A stretch of DNA of 64,000 nucleotides from Thermoplasmata archaeon (GCA_038851035.1 JAWCLH010000007.1:45820-109819); one strand, 5' to 3'. Positions 1 to 8,536 are shown, counted from the stretch's first letter. Numbers and translations are program-made. The notes: generated by a model from the letters alone, not told the origin.

Positions 1-257
1 AAGTACATATGGCCGGACTGGTGGTGGTGGAAGTTCGAGACCTCGCCTCTCACCCACACATCGCGCAGGAGGGGGTCGCCCTCGAGAACGCTGGATATGT
101 ATCGCGTTAGCTCTGTTACTCCAAAAACTCGCGGGCCGGGCGGCGCGCCCGCGGCCCCGCTCCCTCCCGGTCCCTCCGGTACCCGTCCTCTTTCCTCGAG
201 CCGGTCCCCTCCGTACGAGAGCAGCGTGGCGTTCCTGAGGGACCCCCGCCGGCGCAT
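1..257 (-). CDS. xseA: Exodeoxyribonuclease VII large subunit, N-terminal part (cut by window edge)
   Basis: The minus strand is open from an ATG at 257 to the left edge. After about 45 Gly/Pro/Arg-rich residues it reads GVTELTRYISSVLEGDPLLR, then DVWVRGEVSNF and QSGHMYF. That matches the N-terminal OB-fold of XseA, where a VSELTxYIKxxLE stretch is followed by WVRGEISNF and SGHxYF. XseA with XseB degrades single-stranded DNA to short oligonucleotides. The start is uncertain: the N-terminal extension is unusual and an internal start cannot be excluded. Its start lies 6 nt after the stop of the upstream lipoprotein gene, so the two may be cotranscribed. The catalytic C-terminal part and any xseB lie outside the window. 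Exonuclease VII is mainly bacterial and, to my knowledge, patchy in archaea. Confidence 0.75.
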   Translation of the reverse strand, partial: MRRRGSLRNATLLSYGGDRLEERGRVPEGPGGSGAAGAPPGPRVFGVTELTRYISSVLEGDPLLRDVWVRGEVSNFHHHQSGHMY

Positions 258-263
258 CGGGGG

Positions 264-794
264 TCACCCCGGCTCCCTGACCGTCAGCATGACCTTAAAG
301 TTGTCCTGGAGACCGATCGTAGCGTTCCCCACACCCCCCGCCTCGACGCGCACTGTCCAGGGTCCGTCAATCGGCCCCATCGCGGTAATGTTCTCGTGGG
401 CTGTGGCATAGTAGGTCTGGTCCAACCAGCTAGTGCCGTCGGAGGTGATAACCTCGACGCGAAGGTATCTCTGGAAGTAACCCGTGATGTCGGAAATATC
501 TATAGGGAGGAGGTTGAAGTCGACGATCGTGACGTCAATGTAGACCTTAAGCCACTCAGTGCCCCTTTTGACAAATGCCTGCTGGGACGCCACGTAAACC
601 CAGCTAGCGGGGTCCGCAAATTTGTAGTTGAAGGCGTGAGCTATCAGGACCTTGCACCTCTCGCGATAGCTCGGTCTCGGGGAGGGTTTCTTTCCGCCGA
701 AGAGCTCGCGCGCTCCATAGATGTCCACGCAGCCTGAGGCCGCCACAAGGGCGGCCGTGCAGATAATGGCTACCGCGGCCTTCAATCCACGCAT
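264..794 (-). CDS. Predicted lipoprotein, function unknown
   Basis: 176 residues. A basic N-terminus and hydrophobic stretch end in AASGC, a typical lipobox with Cys22 as the lipidated residue, so export and membrane anchoring are likely. The mature part is rich in alternating hydrophobic and aromatic residues (VYIDVTIVDF, YLRVEVITSDG, FKVMLTVREPG), consistent with a small beta-sandwich. No family is recognised. The 6-nt spacing to xseA suggests shared transcription, but no functional link is evident. Upstream, an AT-rich box near 830-840 and a GGGAGGTGG ribosome-binding stretch fit an archaeal promoter and leader on the minus strand. The 438 bases from 795 to 1232 hold no other gene that I can support. 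Confidence 0.7.
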   Translation of the reverse strand: MRGLKAAVAIICTAALVAASGCVDIYGARELFGGKKPSPRPSYRERCKVLIAHAFNYKFADPASWVYVASQQAFVKRGTEWLKVYIDVTIVDFNLLPIDISDITGYFQRYLRVEVITSDGTSWLDQTYYATAHENITAMGPIDGPWTVRVEAGGVGNATIGLQDNFKVMLTVREPG

Positions 795-1232
795 CCCGGC
801 GCCACCACGTCAGCCCAATCCACCTCCCAAGATAAAGCTTTTTCACGGCGCCAGGCCCAGGCGCGGGCCGACATCCGCCTAATGGAGAGGGTGAGCATTC
901 AGACCTTTCAGGCGCGAGGGCACGGGACCTCATCCCTTTGCCCTGCCCAGCACAAAGAGTTATTTAACCTTCAGAGAATCATTATATTGCGCCAGATGAG
1001 GACAAGAGGGTCAGGCGACGTCGGCCGGTCAACCCCTGCGGCCGGCAGGGCCCTTCGGCCGTCAAATTTCAAGCCCTGAGATGGCGGATGAGCGGACCTG
1101 TGAGTTCCGATGGCGCCCGGGTGTTTGGCTGAGTTAGATGGGGCGCCCAGCCGCCGAACCCCCTCCCGTGTGTTATTCTTGCTGGGGAGCCAGTGGTCGA
1201 ACCCCGCCTCCGAGGGGGTCTGCGCCCGGGGG

Positions 1233-2753
1233 TTATCTGACCAAACCTAGCTTCCCGCACTTCGGACAAAGGTTGAGGAAGGGCCTTTCGGTTTCAAAGA
1301 CCGGGTTCGAGGCCCCACAAAAGCACCTAGCAGTCAGGGAGGGCTTTCGGCTGGAGAGGGGTTTCTCGAGCGCTTCCCGCGCCGATATCTCAACGGCGGC
1401 CATTGCCTCCGGAGTGACTACGCCGTCGGCGGACTTCTGAATCGCGCTCAGGGCTTCCTCGTAGTACCTGCATGCGAGCTCCGCCGACGCCAGTGCTCCA
1501 CGGAGGTCGGAGGAGGAGGCGGCATTGAGAGCGTCGAGGAAGGAGCGGTCAGCCATGGGAGCGGCCTGTCCGGCCCTTGCGCACTCGTCTGCGAGTACCC
1601 TCGACGCTCGGAGTAAGTAGTCAACGAGCGAGGGGCCGACGTCGAGAATGAATAGATGGGTCGAGCCCCCAGCCTCCCCGATGGAGAATATGGTTCCCAT
1701 GCCATCGTAGAACGCGAAGGAGGCGCTGGCGCATGCCACGGGCACTGGGCATTCCAGCACCAGGTTGCCCCATTTGTCCACGGCGGCCGCCCCACCCTGG
1801 AAGGGGAGTAGAAGGAGTCTCGGGCCCGGCATGACCGAGCTAGATGGGGGGTGGCTGTCTATATCGCCGAGCCACTGTCTCTTCCCGCCAGGGAGGTATC
1901 TCGCGACCGTCCGGGGCCCGATGGCGTATATCCCCTCCCCGTCCTCTGGCATTCTCACAGCACTCGTACCCTCCGGAACGTCCACCGTCCAGAGCTCGCT
2001 CCCGTCGAAGGAGAGGGAGTGGAGCGCATGGCCCGTCAGGACCACCGTCCTGCTCAGACTCCCGGTCGCGGCGAAGTCCCTGACCCCGTCCGGAAAGGCC
2101 CTCCTCCAGAGGACCCTGCCGCCCTGGGCGATGAGCGAGACTCCACCGGCCTGGTCAAGGGAGAGGGCGGCGGAGCCGTCGCCGGCCATCCTGAGCGCCC
2201 TCGCCGGTGACTCGAGCCTGGCGCTCCATAGAGGCTTTCCATCTAGGGCTATGCAGGCCACTCGTCCCTTCTCGTCGGCCACGGCCGCGCATTGGCCCGC
2301 CGAGGAAGAGGCGAGGGCCATGACCTCAGGTCCAATCCTGTACTTCCACTGCGGCTTCCCCGCGCGGCTTAAGAAATAGAGCAGCCCGCCTGAAAGGGCG
2401 GCGAATATCCCCCCCTCAGCCCCCTCGACCGAGACATACTTCATTGGGGCTTCGAGCTCCCTGACCCACCTGAGCGCCCTTTCAGAGGATATCGAGAGGA
2501 GGCTCGGGGAGGCCCGGAACCCTAGAACGAGCGCCGGGGCCTCCTTGGTCACGAATTTCGATGTGACTTCCATGGCTTTGGTCCCGTGAGGAATTAAAGG
2601 TGGCGAGATTTGTAGGGCGTCACCCGCTGGGTGGGGGGGAGGAATCAAGGCCGCTGACCCGAATGGCTTCTCAAGAATCGCGTAGAACTTGAGCCTAGAG
2701 CTCTTAATTGAGGCGTCCATGTAGTACTTCTGCCACCTGAGCTCCCCGGGCAT
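1233..2753 (-). CDS. WD40/PQQ-like beta-propeller protein with C-terminal zinc ribbon
   Basis: 506 residues without signal peptide or membrane segments, so probably cytoplasmic. Residues about 80-370 contain repeated short beta motifs of the type GxLYFLSRAGKPQWKYRIG and GRVACIALDGKPLWSARL. These are PQQ/WD-like propeller blades in which a Gly-Lys-x-x-W turn recurs. A helical region follows, and the last 30 residues hold a CFCG...CPKCG pair, a probable zinc ribbon. The ATG overlaps the stop of the upstream Hjc-like gene in a TGATG arrangement, so the two are probably translationally coupled. The propeller may act as a scaffold and the zinc ribbon may bind nucleic acid or protein; both are inference. 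I do not recognise a named family. Confidence 0.75.
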   Translation of the reverse strand: MPGELRWQKYYMDASIKSSRLKFYAILEKPFGSAALIPPPHPAGDALQISPPLIPHGTKAMEVTSKFVTKEAPALVLGFRASPSLLSISSERALRWVRELEAPMKYVSVEGAEGGIFAALSGGLLYFLSRAGKPQWKYRIGPEVMALASSSAGQCAAVADEKGRVACIALDGKPLWSARLESPARALRMAGDGSAALSLDQAGGVSLIAQGGRVLWRRAFPDGVRDFAATGSLSRTVVLTGHALHSLSFDGSELWTVDVPEGTSAVRMPEDGEGIYAIGPRTVARYLPGGKRQWLGDIDSHPPSSSVMPGPRLLLLPFQGGAAAVDKWGNLVLECPVPVACASASFAFYDGMGTIFSIGEAGGSTHLFILDVGPSLVDYLLRASRVLADECARAGQAAPMADRSFLDALNAASSSDLRGALASAELACRYYEEALSAIQKSADGVVTPEAMAAVEISAREALEKPLSSRKPSLTARCFCGASNPVFETERPFLNLCPKCGKLGLVR

Positions 2754-3292
2754 CAGTCGCCACCTCCGTACTCGCCGCGAGGGAGGGACGCGGCCCAGTC
2801 TATGAAGGAGTGCAGGGGCCAGCCGCTCCCCCAGCGCATTACGTAATTATTGCTCCTCGTGTACTCCAGTTTCGGGAGCCTGCTGTAGAAGAGTCTCTGG
2901 AGGCCATAGAGCTTTTTCTCGTCGAGCTCGATTGTGAAGAGACGCCAGGGGTCTCCGCCCCTCAGGCGCTTGAGCCGATAGGCGTAGACGGGAGTCACCC
3001 CCGCTTCCATGCACAGCCTCTTCAGGTGCTCGGCCTGCTCGATGATTCTGGGCTTGTTGAAATGGTATACGTCGTCAACTGATGTCTTCTCTTCAACGAG
3101 AAATGGGATGATTCCCACGACCGCCATATCCACGCCGAATGAGCCCGCGGCGCGCACAACCACGAAGGGCCTCTCAATTATTCTCATGTACGCGAGCTGC
3201 TCCTCTGGCGGGAGGTGCGCCACGACGCGCTTCAGAACCTCCGGGTCGGCCATCAGAATTCCCTTGAGCTCGCGCTCGTATACCTGGCTCAC
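2753..3292 (-). CDS. Hjc-like PD-(D/E)xK nuclease (probable Holliday junction resolvase)
   Basis: 179 residues. The N-terminal YERELK, then VVVRAAGSFGVDMAVVG with Asp55, then PFLVEEKTS with Glu67 and Lys69 reproduce the E...D...ExK layout of archaeal Hjc resolvases. A downstream helix is followed by VYAYRLKR and WRLFTIEL, which fits the end of the fold. Compared with typical Hjc (about 120-140 residues) it has about 20 extra residues between the first Glu and the core strand, and a C-terminal extension of about 40 residues. The family cleaves four-way junctions during recombination. It lies downstream of mutS and mutL on the same strand and is coupled to the propeller gene. An AT-rich box near 3311-3325 may be its own promoter. 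Other restriction-like nucleases share this fold, so the junction-cutting role is inferred. Confidence 0.7.
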   Translation of the reverse strand: MSQVYERELKGILMADPEVLKRVVAHLPPEEQLAYMRIIERPFVVVRAAGSFGVDMAVVGIIPFLVEEKTSVDDVYHFNKPRIIEQAEHLKRLCMEAGVTPVYAYRLKRLRGGDPWRLFTIELDEKKLYGLQRLFYSRLPKLEYTRSNNYVMRWGSGWPLHSFIDWAASLPRGEYGGGD

Positions 3293-3382
3293 GGTATCTG
3301 AATCGGTCTGAGGATATTAAATGATTGATTGCCTGCGAGACCCACTTCCCGCAACGAGAGTAACCCGGGAAAGGGTAAAGAG

Positions 3383-3413
3383 GCCCCGTCCGGCAGTTGA
3401 GAGCTGCCGGGGC
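3383..3413. terminator. GC-rich hairpin directly after mutL
   Basis: CCGGCAG and CTGCCGG form a perfect 7-bp stem around a 7-nt loop, extended by an outer GCC/GGC with a small bulge. It starts 2 nt past the mutL stop. It lacks a strong T-run on the minus strand, so termination is only a suggestion; it could also be an attenuating structure ahead of the Hjc-like gene. Confidence 0.4.
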
Positions 3414-3414
3414 T

Positions 3415-5181
3415 TCACCCGCTCCTCCCGAACTTCCTCTCCAGCTCTTTCCTCGTCATGTGAATCATCGTGGGCCGACCATGGGGGCAGGAGAAGGGGT
3501 CCTGCGCTTTGTAGAGCGCTTCGACCAGCTCCCTCATCTCGGCGACCTCGAGCCTCTCGCCACCCCTCACCGACTCATGGCACGCCATCAGCTTCAGCGC
3601 CCTGTCGGCCTGCGCCTCGAGAGTCCTCGCCGGCCTCCCCGAAGCCTCGAGAACCTCGCCCAGAACCTCCCGCAGGGTCTCGGCCGGGAGGGCGGTGCCA
3701 CCGACAACCGGAACCGCCTTGACCACGACACTCCTCCCTCCGAACTCCTCGACCTGATAGCCGAGCCTCCCGATTAGCTCCCTCCCAGCCTCCAGAGCCC
3801 GCCTCTCCCTCGCTCCGAGCTCGAGAGTCCTGGGCTGGAGCAGAGTCTGGCTCCTGACCCTGCCCGAGGAGAGCTGCTCCCTCAGCCGCTCGTAGTTCAC
3901 CCTCTCTTGAGCGGCGTGCTGGTCTATCATCACGATTCCGTCGGGTGCCTGACCTATGATATAGAGGTTATGGGCCTGGCCTATGATTGTGAGCTCGGGC
4001 AGGCCCTTCTCTGGCTCGGGGGGCGGGGGAGGCGGGGGGGCCTCGGCGCCGTATATCGTCCTCTGGACCGGCCCAGCCTCGACCTTCGGCGGCGTTGTGG
4101 GCGTGAAAGGCAGGGGCTCTAGAGGTCTCCCGGGGATGCCGTGCGGTTGGCTGGCGGCGGTTGCGAGCGCGCGCCTGACAGCGTCCAGAAGCGCTGTCCG
4201 CACCTTCTCCTCGTCCGCAAATCTGACGACGCTCTTCGCTGGGTGGACGTTGACGTCCACTAGGGCGGGGTTCATCTCAAGGTGGATGACACCGATAGGG
4301 TACCTTCCCTGCGGGATGAGCTCGCCGTAGGCCTCGAGAACCGTCTGGGTCAGGGCCCTGTCGGAGAAAAGGCGGCCGTTGATGAAAAAGCGCAGCTCTG
4401 AGGAGCGCCCCTTGGTCAGGGTGGGGCGTGAGACGTACCCCTGCACGAAGCAGCCCGAGAGGGGATACTCGTCGTAGGAGTGCGGGAGCTCTCGGCAGGC
4501 ACCCAATACTTGAAGTAGCTCCCGGAATATCTGGACGCCGTATAATCCTGCCACCCTCTCGCCGAGGCTTGCCGCCGGGTGAAGCGACAGGACCTCCTTT
4601 CCGTCCGAGAGCGCCCTGAACCCGACACGGGGGCGGGCGAGGGCGTAGCCCGTCAGTACGTCCAGTACATGTTCCTCCTCGACGCGCTCGCTCTTCAAAA
4701 ACTTCTTTCGCGCGGGCACATTATAGAAGAGCTCGCGGACCTCCACAGTCGTCCCGGGCGAGCGGCTCGAGGCCCTAGCGTCCAATACTTTCCCCCCCTC
4801 CGCCCTGACTTCGGTCGCCTCCGCCTCCTCCCTGACCCTGGTGATAAGCTTTACCCTAGCCACAGCGGCTATCGCCGCCAGAGCCTCTCCCCTGAAGCCC
4901 AGAGTGGTTATGCTCGAGAGATCCTCCGCCGAGGTTATCTTGCTGGTCGCGTGCCTCTCGAACGCCTTTATGGAGTCTTCCCTGCACATCCCGCAGCCGT
5001 CGTCGCTGACCCTTATGAGCCTCTTCCCCCCCTTTTCCATCTCGAGCACGATATTAGTGGCACCGGCGTCGAGAGCGTTCTCTATAAGCTCCTTCGCCAC
5101 CGATGCGGGCCTCTCCACGACCTCACCGGCCGCGATCTTGGCGACGGTCTCTGGAGGGAGAACCCGAATTTTCCCTCTCAT
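3415..5181 (-). CDS. mutL: DNA mismatch repair protein MutL
   Basis: 588 residues, normal for the family. The N-terminal GHKL ATPase shows IAAGEVVERPASVAKELIEN, DDGCGM and TLGFRGEAL, the three nucleotide-binding motifs. The C-terminal dimerisation domain carries DQHAAQERVNYE, the DQHA(x2)E(x4)E metal-binding motif of MutL proteins with nicking activity, and a terminal CPHGRP motif. It therefore belongs to the endonuclease-active class rather than the E. coli type. MutL couples mismatch recognition by MutS to strand incision and removal. The ATG overlaps the mutS stop by 4 nt (ATGA), so both are made from one transcript. A MutS1/MutL pair of bacterial type occurs in only some archaea and is generally taken as ancient transfer. 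Confidence 0.97.
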   Translation of the reverse strand: MRGKIRVLPPETVAKIAAGEVVERPASVAKELIENALDAGATNIVLEMEKGGKRLIRVSDDGCGMCREDSIKAFERHATSKITSAEDLSSITTLGFRGEALAAIAAVARVKLITRVREEAEATEVRAEGGKVLDARASSRSPGTTVEVRELFYNVPARKKFLKSERVEEEHVLDVLTGYALARPRVGFRALSDGKEVLSLHPAASLGERVAGLYGVQIFRELLQVLGACRELPHSYDEYPLSGCFVQGYVSRPTLTKGRSSELRFFINGRLFSDRALTQTVLEAYGELIPQGRYPIGVIHLEMNPALVDVNVHPAKSVVRFADEEKVRTALLDAVRRALATAASQPHGIPGRPLEPLPFTPTTPPKVEAGPVQRTIYGAEAPPPPPPPEPEKGLPELTIIGQAHNLYIIGQAPDGIVMIDQHAAQERVNYERLREQLSSGRVRSQTLLQPRTLELGARERRALEAGRELIGRLGYQVEEFGGRSVVVKAVPVVGGTALPAETLREVLGEVLEASGRPARTLEAQADRALKLMACHESVRGGERLEVAEMRELVEALYKAQDPFSCPHGRPTMIHMTRKELERKFGRSG

Positions 5182-7808
5182 TTCCCGACCTCCCTGACCT
5201 CTGGGGCCGCCTTGGGGGCCACCCCCAATTTCTTCTGCAGCTCGTGGAGCCTGACCAACGCCTCGATGGGCGACATCCGCTCGAGGTCGAGGCCTCGCAG
5301 CTCCTCGATTATGGGGTCGGTGGCGGGCTGCGGGGCGAAAAGCGTGGTCTGCCTGGGCCCCCGGGGCCTCACCGGGACCGATCCGGCCTCGAGGCTCGCG
5401 AGGACGGCCCTCGCCCTCTCCGTTACCTTTTTCGGGAGGCCCGCGAGCCTGGCGACTTGTATCCCGTAACTCCTGTCCACGCTCCCCGGGACCACCCTTC
5501 TCAGGAAAACGATCTCCTCGCCCGCTTCCTTAACAGGCATGTGGTAGTTCCGTGCCCGGGGCAGGCTGCGCGCGAGCTCGGTGAGCTGGTGGTAGTGGGT
5601 GGCGAAAATGGTTTTGCAGCCCGCGCGCGGTTCGTTGTGGAGGTACTCCGCAACTGCCCAGGCGATGCTCAGGCCGTCGTATGTGCTTGTGCCCCTCCCG
5701 ATTTCGTCGAGCAGGACGAGACTACGGCGGGTGGCGCTGTTCAGGATGCTCGCGGTTTCGACCATCTCGACCATGAAGGTGCTCTGCCCCCTGACGAGAT
5801 CGTCCGTCGCACCGACCCTAGTGAAGACCCTGTCGACGATGCCGATTTTTGCGCTCCTCGCGGGCACGAAGGAGCCTAGCTGGGCCATGATTACAATCAA
5901 CGCAACCTGTCTCATGTAGGTCGATTTGCCAGCCATGTTGGGGCCGGTGAGAATCATTATCTGCTCCCGGCTGCAGTCAAGGTGGGTGTCATTGGGGACA
6001 AAGCTGCCGGGGGGCAGCGCTCTCTCTATGACGGGGTGCCTGCCCTCCCTAATGTCGATGGCGTCCCCCTCGTCCACCTCCGGCTCGCAGTAGCCGCCCC
6101 TAGACGCGGCCTCTGAGAGGCTCAGAAGAGCGTCCACCTCGGCCACGGCGCGAGCGGTGGCCAGAATTCCCGGCGCCCGCGCGGCCACTTTCGAGAGCAG
6201 CTCGGAGAAGAGCCTCTGCTCAAGGGCTTTAATCCTCTCTTCGGCGCTCAGGACGATCTCCTCGTATCTCTGGAGCTCCTCGGTGACGAACCTCTCCCCG
6301 TTCGCCAGGGTCTGCTTCCGAATGTAGTCCGGGGGGACCATCCCGAGGTTGGGCTTAGTGACCTCTATATAGTAGCCGAAAACTCTGTTGAAGCCGACCT
6401 TCAGGGACCGAATTCCTGTCCTTTCCCTCTCCTTGACCTCGAGACCAGCGAGCCAGTCGCGGGCCTCGCGCGTACTCGCCCTCAGCGCGTCCAGCTCCGC
6501 GCTGTAGCCGTCCTGAATGAACCCGCCTTCGCGGGTGGTGGCGGGCGCGTCGGGGGGAATGGCGCTCGAGAGCAGGGAGGCCAGTTCCTCGAGCGGGTCG
6601 ATTTCCTCTGCGAGCTGGCGGAGCCGCTCCGAGCGGGCGGGCTCGAGGACCCTCCTGAGCTGGCCCGCGACCCTGAGCGACGAGGAGACCGCGAGCAGAT
6701 CCCGCGGCGTCGCCGTCCCGAATGTGACTCTACCCGTGAGCCTCTCGAGGTCGTGCACACCACGGAGGAGCTCGCGGGCGGTCTGGGACAGAACGGCGGT
6801 CTCAAGGAGCTCACGCACCGCCTCCAGCCTCAGGCGAATTCGGGAGACGTCCATTAGGGGCTGGAGAATCCATCCGCGGAGGAGCCTCCCGCCCATCGCC
6901 GTGACGGTGTGATCCAGAACCTCGAGAAGGGTCCCCTTCGCGCTGCCCTCACGCAGGGACTGGACGAGCTCGAGGTTCCGCTGGGTGACGGCGTCGAGAA
7001 CCATGTGCTCCCCCGGTGTCTGGGTCCTGAGGGTGTCGATGCAGAACTCCGCCCCCTTGCGGACGCGGTCAAGGTAGGAGAGCACCGCCCCGGCGGCGGA
7101 TATCGCAAGCTCTTTTCCGGCGCACCCGAAGCCCTCCAGACTGACGGCCTCGAAGTACTCCATTATCCTTCTTGCGGCGGCCTGAGGCTCGAAGGCCTCC
7201 GCCTCGAGCCGGACCAGCGCCATCTCCGAAAGATTCCTCAGCTGCTCCGTCAGCCTCCTGTCCCCGAAGAGCTCGGGAGGCAGGAGGCACTCCGAGGGCT
7301 TCAGGCGGGACACCTCCCCGAGGAGACGGGTGAGGGCATCTTCGCCGGTGAGCTCCATGGTGACGAACTCGCCCGTCGAGACCTCGACCGCGGAGAGGCC
7401 GAAGCCCCGCTCAGACCTCGATATCGCTACTAAGTAATTTCCGGCCTTTCTCTCCAGCATCGAATCCTCGAGGACTGTTCCGGGGGTTATGACGCGCACG
7501 ACCTCCCGCCTGACGAGCCCTTTGGCGAGGGCAGGGTCCTCCATCTGCTCGCATATCGCGACCTTGTGGCCCTTCTTGATGAGCTTGGCTATATATGACT
7601 CCGCAGCGTGGTAGGGGATGCCCGCCATCGGGACCCGTTCCTCCCCCCTGCCCCTCGACGTGAGAACTATGTCCAGCTCGCGCGAGGTCAGGGCTGCGTC
7701 CTCGAAGAAGGTCTCGTAGAAATCTCCGAGTCTATAGAGAAGAATATAGTCCTGATATTCCTTCTTTATGGCCCTATACTGCTCCATCATTGGGGTGAGC
7801 TCGCCCAT
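5178..7808 (-). CDS. mutS: DNA mismatch repair protein MutS
   Basis: About 876 residues from the ATG at 7808; an upstream ATG at 7856 would overlap the promoter. Domain I has GDFYETFFEDA with the Phe-x-Glu mismatch-reading motif, so this is MutS1 and not the MutS2 or MutS5 type. The ATPase has GPNMAGKSTYMRQ (Walker A), FMVEMVETASIL, LVLLDEIGRGTSTYDG (Walker B and signature) and ATHYHQL. The protein recognises mispairs and small loops and recruits MutL, encoded next with a 4-nt overlap. A palindromic GATATTAATATC at 7836-7847 sits about 28 nt upstream and is the likely TATA box, giving an almost leaderless message. A start at 7808 leaves MGELTPMMEQY, which is how family members normally begin. 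Confidence 0.97.
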   Translation of the reverse strand: MGELTPMMEQYRAIKKEYQDYILLYRLGDFYETFFEDAALTSRELDIVLTSRGRGEERVPMAGIPYHAAESYIAKLIKKGHKVAICEQMEDPALAKGLVRREVVRVITPGTVLEDSMLERKAGNYLVAISRSERGFGLSAVEVSTGEFVTMELTGEDALTRLLGEVSRLKPSECLLPPELFGDRRLTEQLRNLSEMALVRLEAEAFEPQAAARRIMEYFEAVSLEGFGCAGKELAISAAGAVLSYLDRVRKGAEFCIDTLRTQTPGEHMVLDAVTQRNLELVQSLREGSAKGTLLEVLDHTVTAMGGRLLRGWILQPLMDVSRIRLRLEAVRELLETAVLSQTARELLRGVHDLERLTGRVTFGTATPRDLLAVSSSLRVAGQLRRVLEPARSERLRQLAEEIDPLEELASLLSSAIPPDAPATTREGGFIQDGYSAELDALRASTREARDWLAGLEVKERERTGIRSLKVGFNRVFGYYIEVTKPNLGMVPPDYIRKQTLANGERFVTEELQRYEEIVLSAEERIKALEQRLFSELLSKVAARAPGILATARAVAEVDALLSLSEAASRGGYCEPEVDEGDAIDIREGRHPVIERALPPGSFVPNDTHLDCSREQIMILTGPNMAGKSTYMRQVALIVIMAQLGSFVPARSAKIGIVDRVFTRVGATDDLVRGQSTFMVEMVETASILNSATRRSLVLLDEIGRGTSTYDGLSIAWAVAEYLHNEPRAGCKTIFATHYHQLTELARSLPRARNYHMPVKEAGEEIVFLRRVVPGSVDRSYGIQVARLAGLPKKVTERARAVLASLEAGSVPVRPRGPRQTTLFAPQPATDPIIEELRGLDLERMSPIEALVRLHELQKKLGVAPKAAPEVREVGK

Positions 7809-7835
7809 CGCCTGCCCGACCGGATATCGTCGGAG

Positions 7836-7869
7836 GATATTAATATCTCGCGGCAATCAGGTTTATTAG
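7836..7869. promoter_or_regulatory. Divergent TATA boxes between mutS and the 7899 gene
   Basis: GATATTAATATC at 7836-7847 lies about 28 nt before the mutS ATG (minus strand). GTTTATTAG at 7860-7869 lies about 30 nt before the ATG at 7899 (plus strand). Both spacings suit short-leader archaeal transcripts. Confidence 0.6.
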
Positions 7870-7898
7870 CCCTCAGATGCATTATCGTCGGGGAGACC

Positions 7899-8168
7899 AT
7901 GAGAACCTATATAGACGTGACCATCAACCCCAACAGCGCTGGCCCCTCTGAGGTCGTCCACGCGATGATGAAGCTAGGTATCAAACCAATATTCGGGGCT
8001 CACGATTTTTATATAGACTGGACCACAGAGGAGGAGTTTAAGAGCAAATTCAAAGAGGTCCACAGAGTCCTCCAATCCCTGAACATCTCCTACAGGCTGC
8101 AAACCTACGAGTTCCCCCAAGAAGAGGCAAGGTCAATAGCAGTTCTGAGCAGGAAGCGTGAGAGATAG
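7899..8168 (+). CDS. Small conserved-looking hypothetical protein
   Basis: 89 residues, beginning MRTYIDVTINPNSAGPSEVV. The open frame extends further upstream, but the ATG at 7899 is chosen because a TATA-like box ends about 30 nt before it and the upstream extension runs antisense through mutS. The pattern of a beta strand, helix (VVHAMMKLG), strands and a long charged helix (EEFKSKFKEVHRVLQSL) suggests an alpha/beta ferredoxin-like sandwich. No cysteine cluster, signal or membrane segment is present. It is divergent from mutS and could share a promoter region with it; the function is unknown. Confidence 0.75.
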   Translation: MRTYIDVTINPNSAGPSEVVHAMMKLGIKPIFGAHDFYIDWTTEEEFKSKFKEVHRVLQSLNISYRLQTYEFPQEEARSIAVLSRKRER

Positions 8169-8249
8169 GGATGGGGGCCCTGGCATGAGCGGGGGCCGTC
8201 CGTCGGAGGTTATGAGGCAACCCTTTTCACAGCCTCATACCGACAGCAC

Positions 8250-8280
8250 AAAATAAATATACGGGAGAAGTAATCTCCCG
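8250..8280 (+). promoter_or_regulatory. TATA box with adjoining palindrome, candidate operator
   Basis: AAATAAATATA at 8250-8260 is followed at once by CGGGAGA (8262-8268), 5 nt, and TCTCCCG (8274-8280), a perfect inverted repeat. The palindrome fills the space between the TATA box and the expected transcription start of the winged-helix gene at 8312, where a repressor would block initiation. Confidence 0.5.
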
Positions 8281-8311
8281 CCCCGGCAAGAAAAAGAGGG
8301 AGCGGAAGAGA

Positions 8312-8536
8312 ATGCTCGAGGGTGTTTCGGACAGGGCCAATAAGGTCTATGAAGTGATGAAGGGCGCGGGGATAGTGGGCGAGGAGAAGATGGCCAACGC
8401 AGACAGAATAACGCAGATGTGCAAGATGCCCAAGAACCAGGTTCTGGCCGGTCTGCAGGAACTCGAGCAAAAGGGATACGCAAAGAGGAAGGCGCGCGAG
8501 AAGGCGGCGGGTTATTTCCTCCTGCCCGGCAAGTGA
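8312..8536 (+). CDS. Small winged-helix DNA-binding protein
   Basis: 74 residues. Helix-turn-helix character is visible in MANADRITQMC, KMPKNQVLAGLQELEQKGY and the basic wing KRKAREKAAGYFLLPG: a short helix, a recognition helix that continues as LQELE, then a hairpin ending in a hydrophobic strand. This resembles minimal archaeal wHTH regulators of the MarR/ArsR/Lrp-N type. No sensor domain is present. GGGAGCGGAAG before the ATG can act as a ribosome-binding site. The palindrome between its TATA box and start makes autoregulation plausible (inference). Confidence 0.75.
   Translation: MLEGVSDRANKVYEVMKGAGIVGEEKMANADRITQMCKMPKNQVLAGLQELEQKGYAKRKAREKAAGYFLLPGK

Noticed and set aside
1080..1240. 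GGGGTTCGACC and GGGGGTTCGG strings suggesting a tRNA T-arm
   Set aside because: Neither has a matching 3' stem or an acceptor pair at the right distance on either strand.
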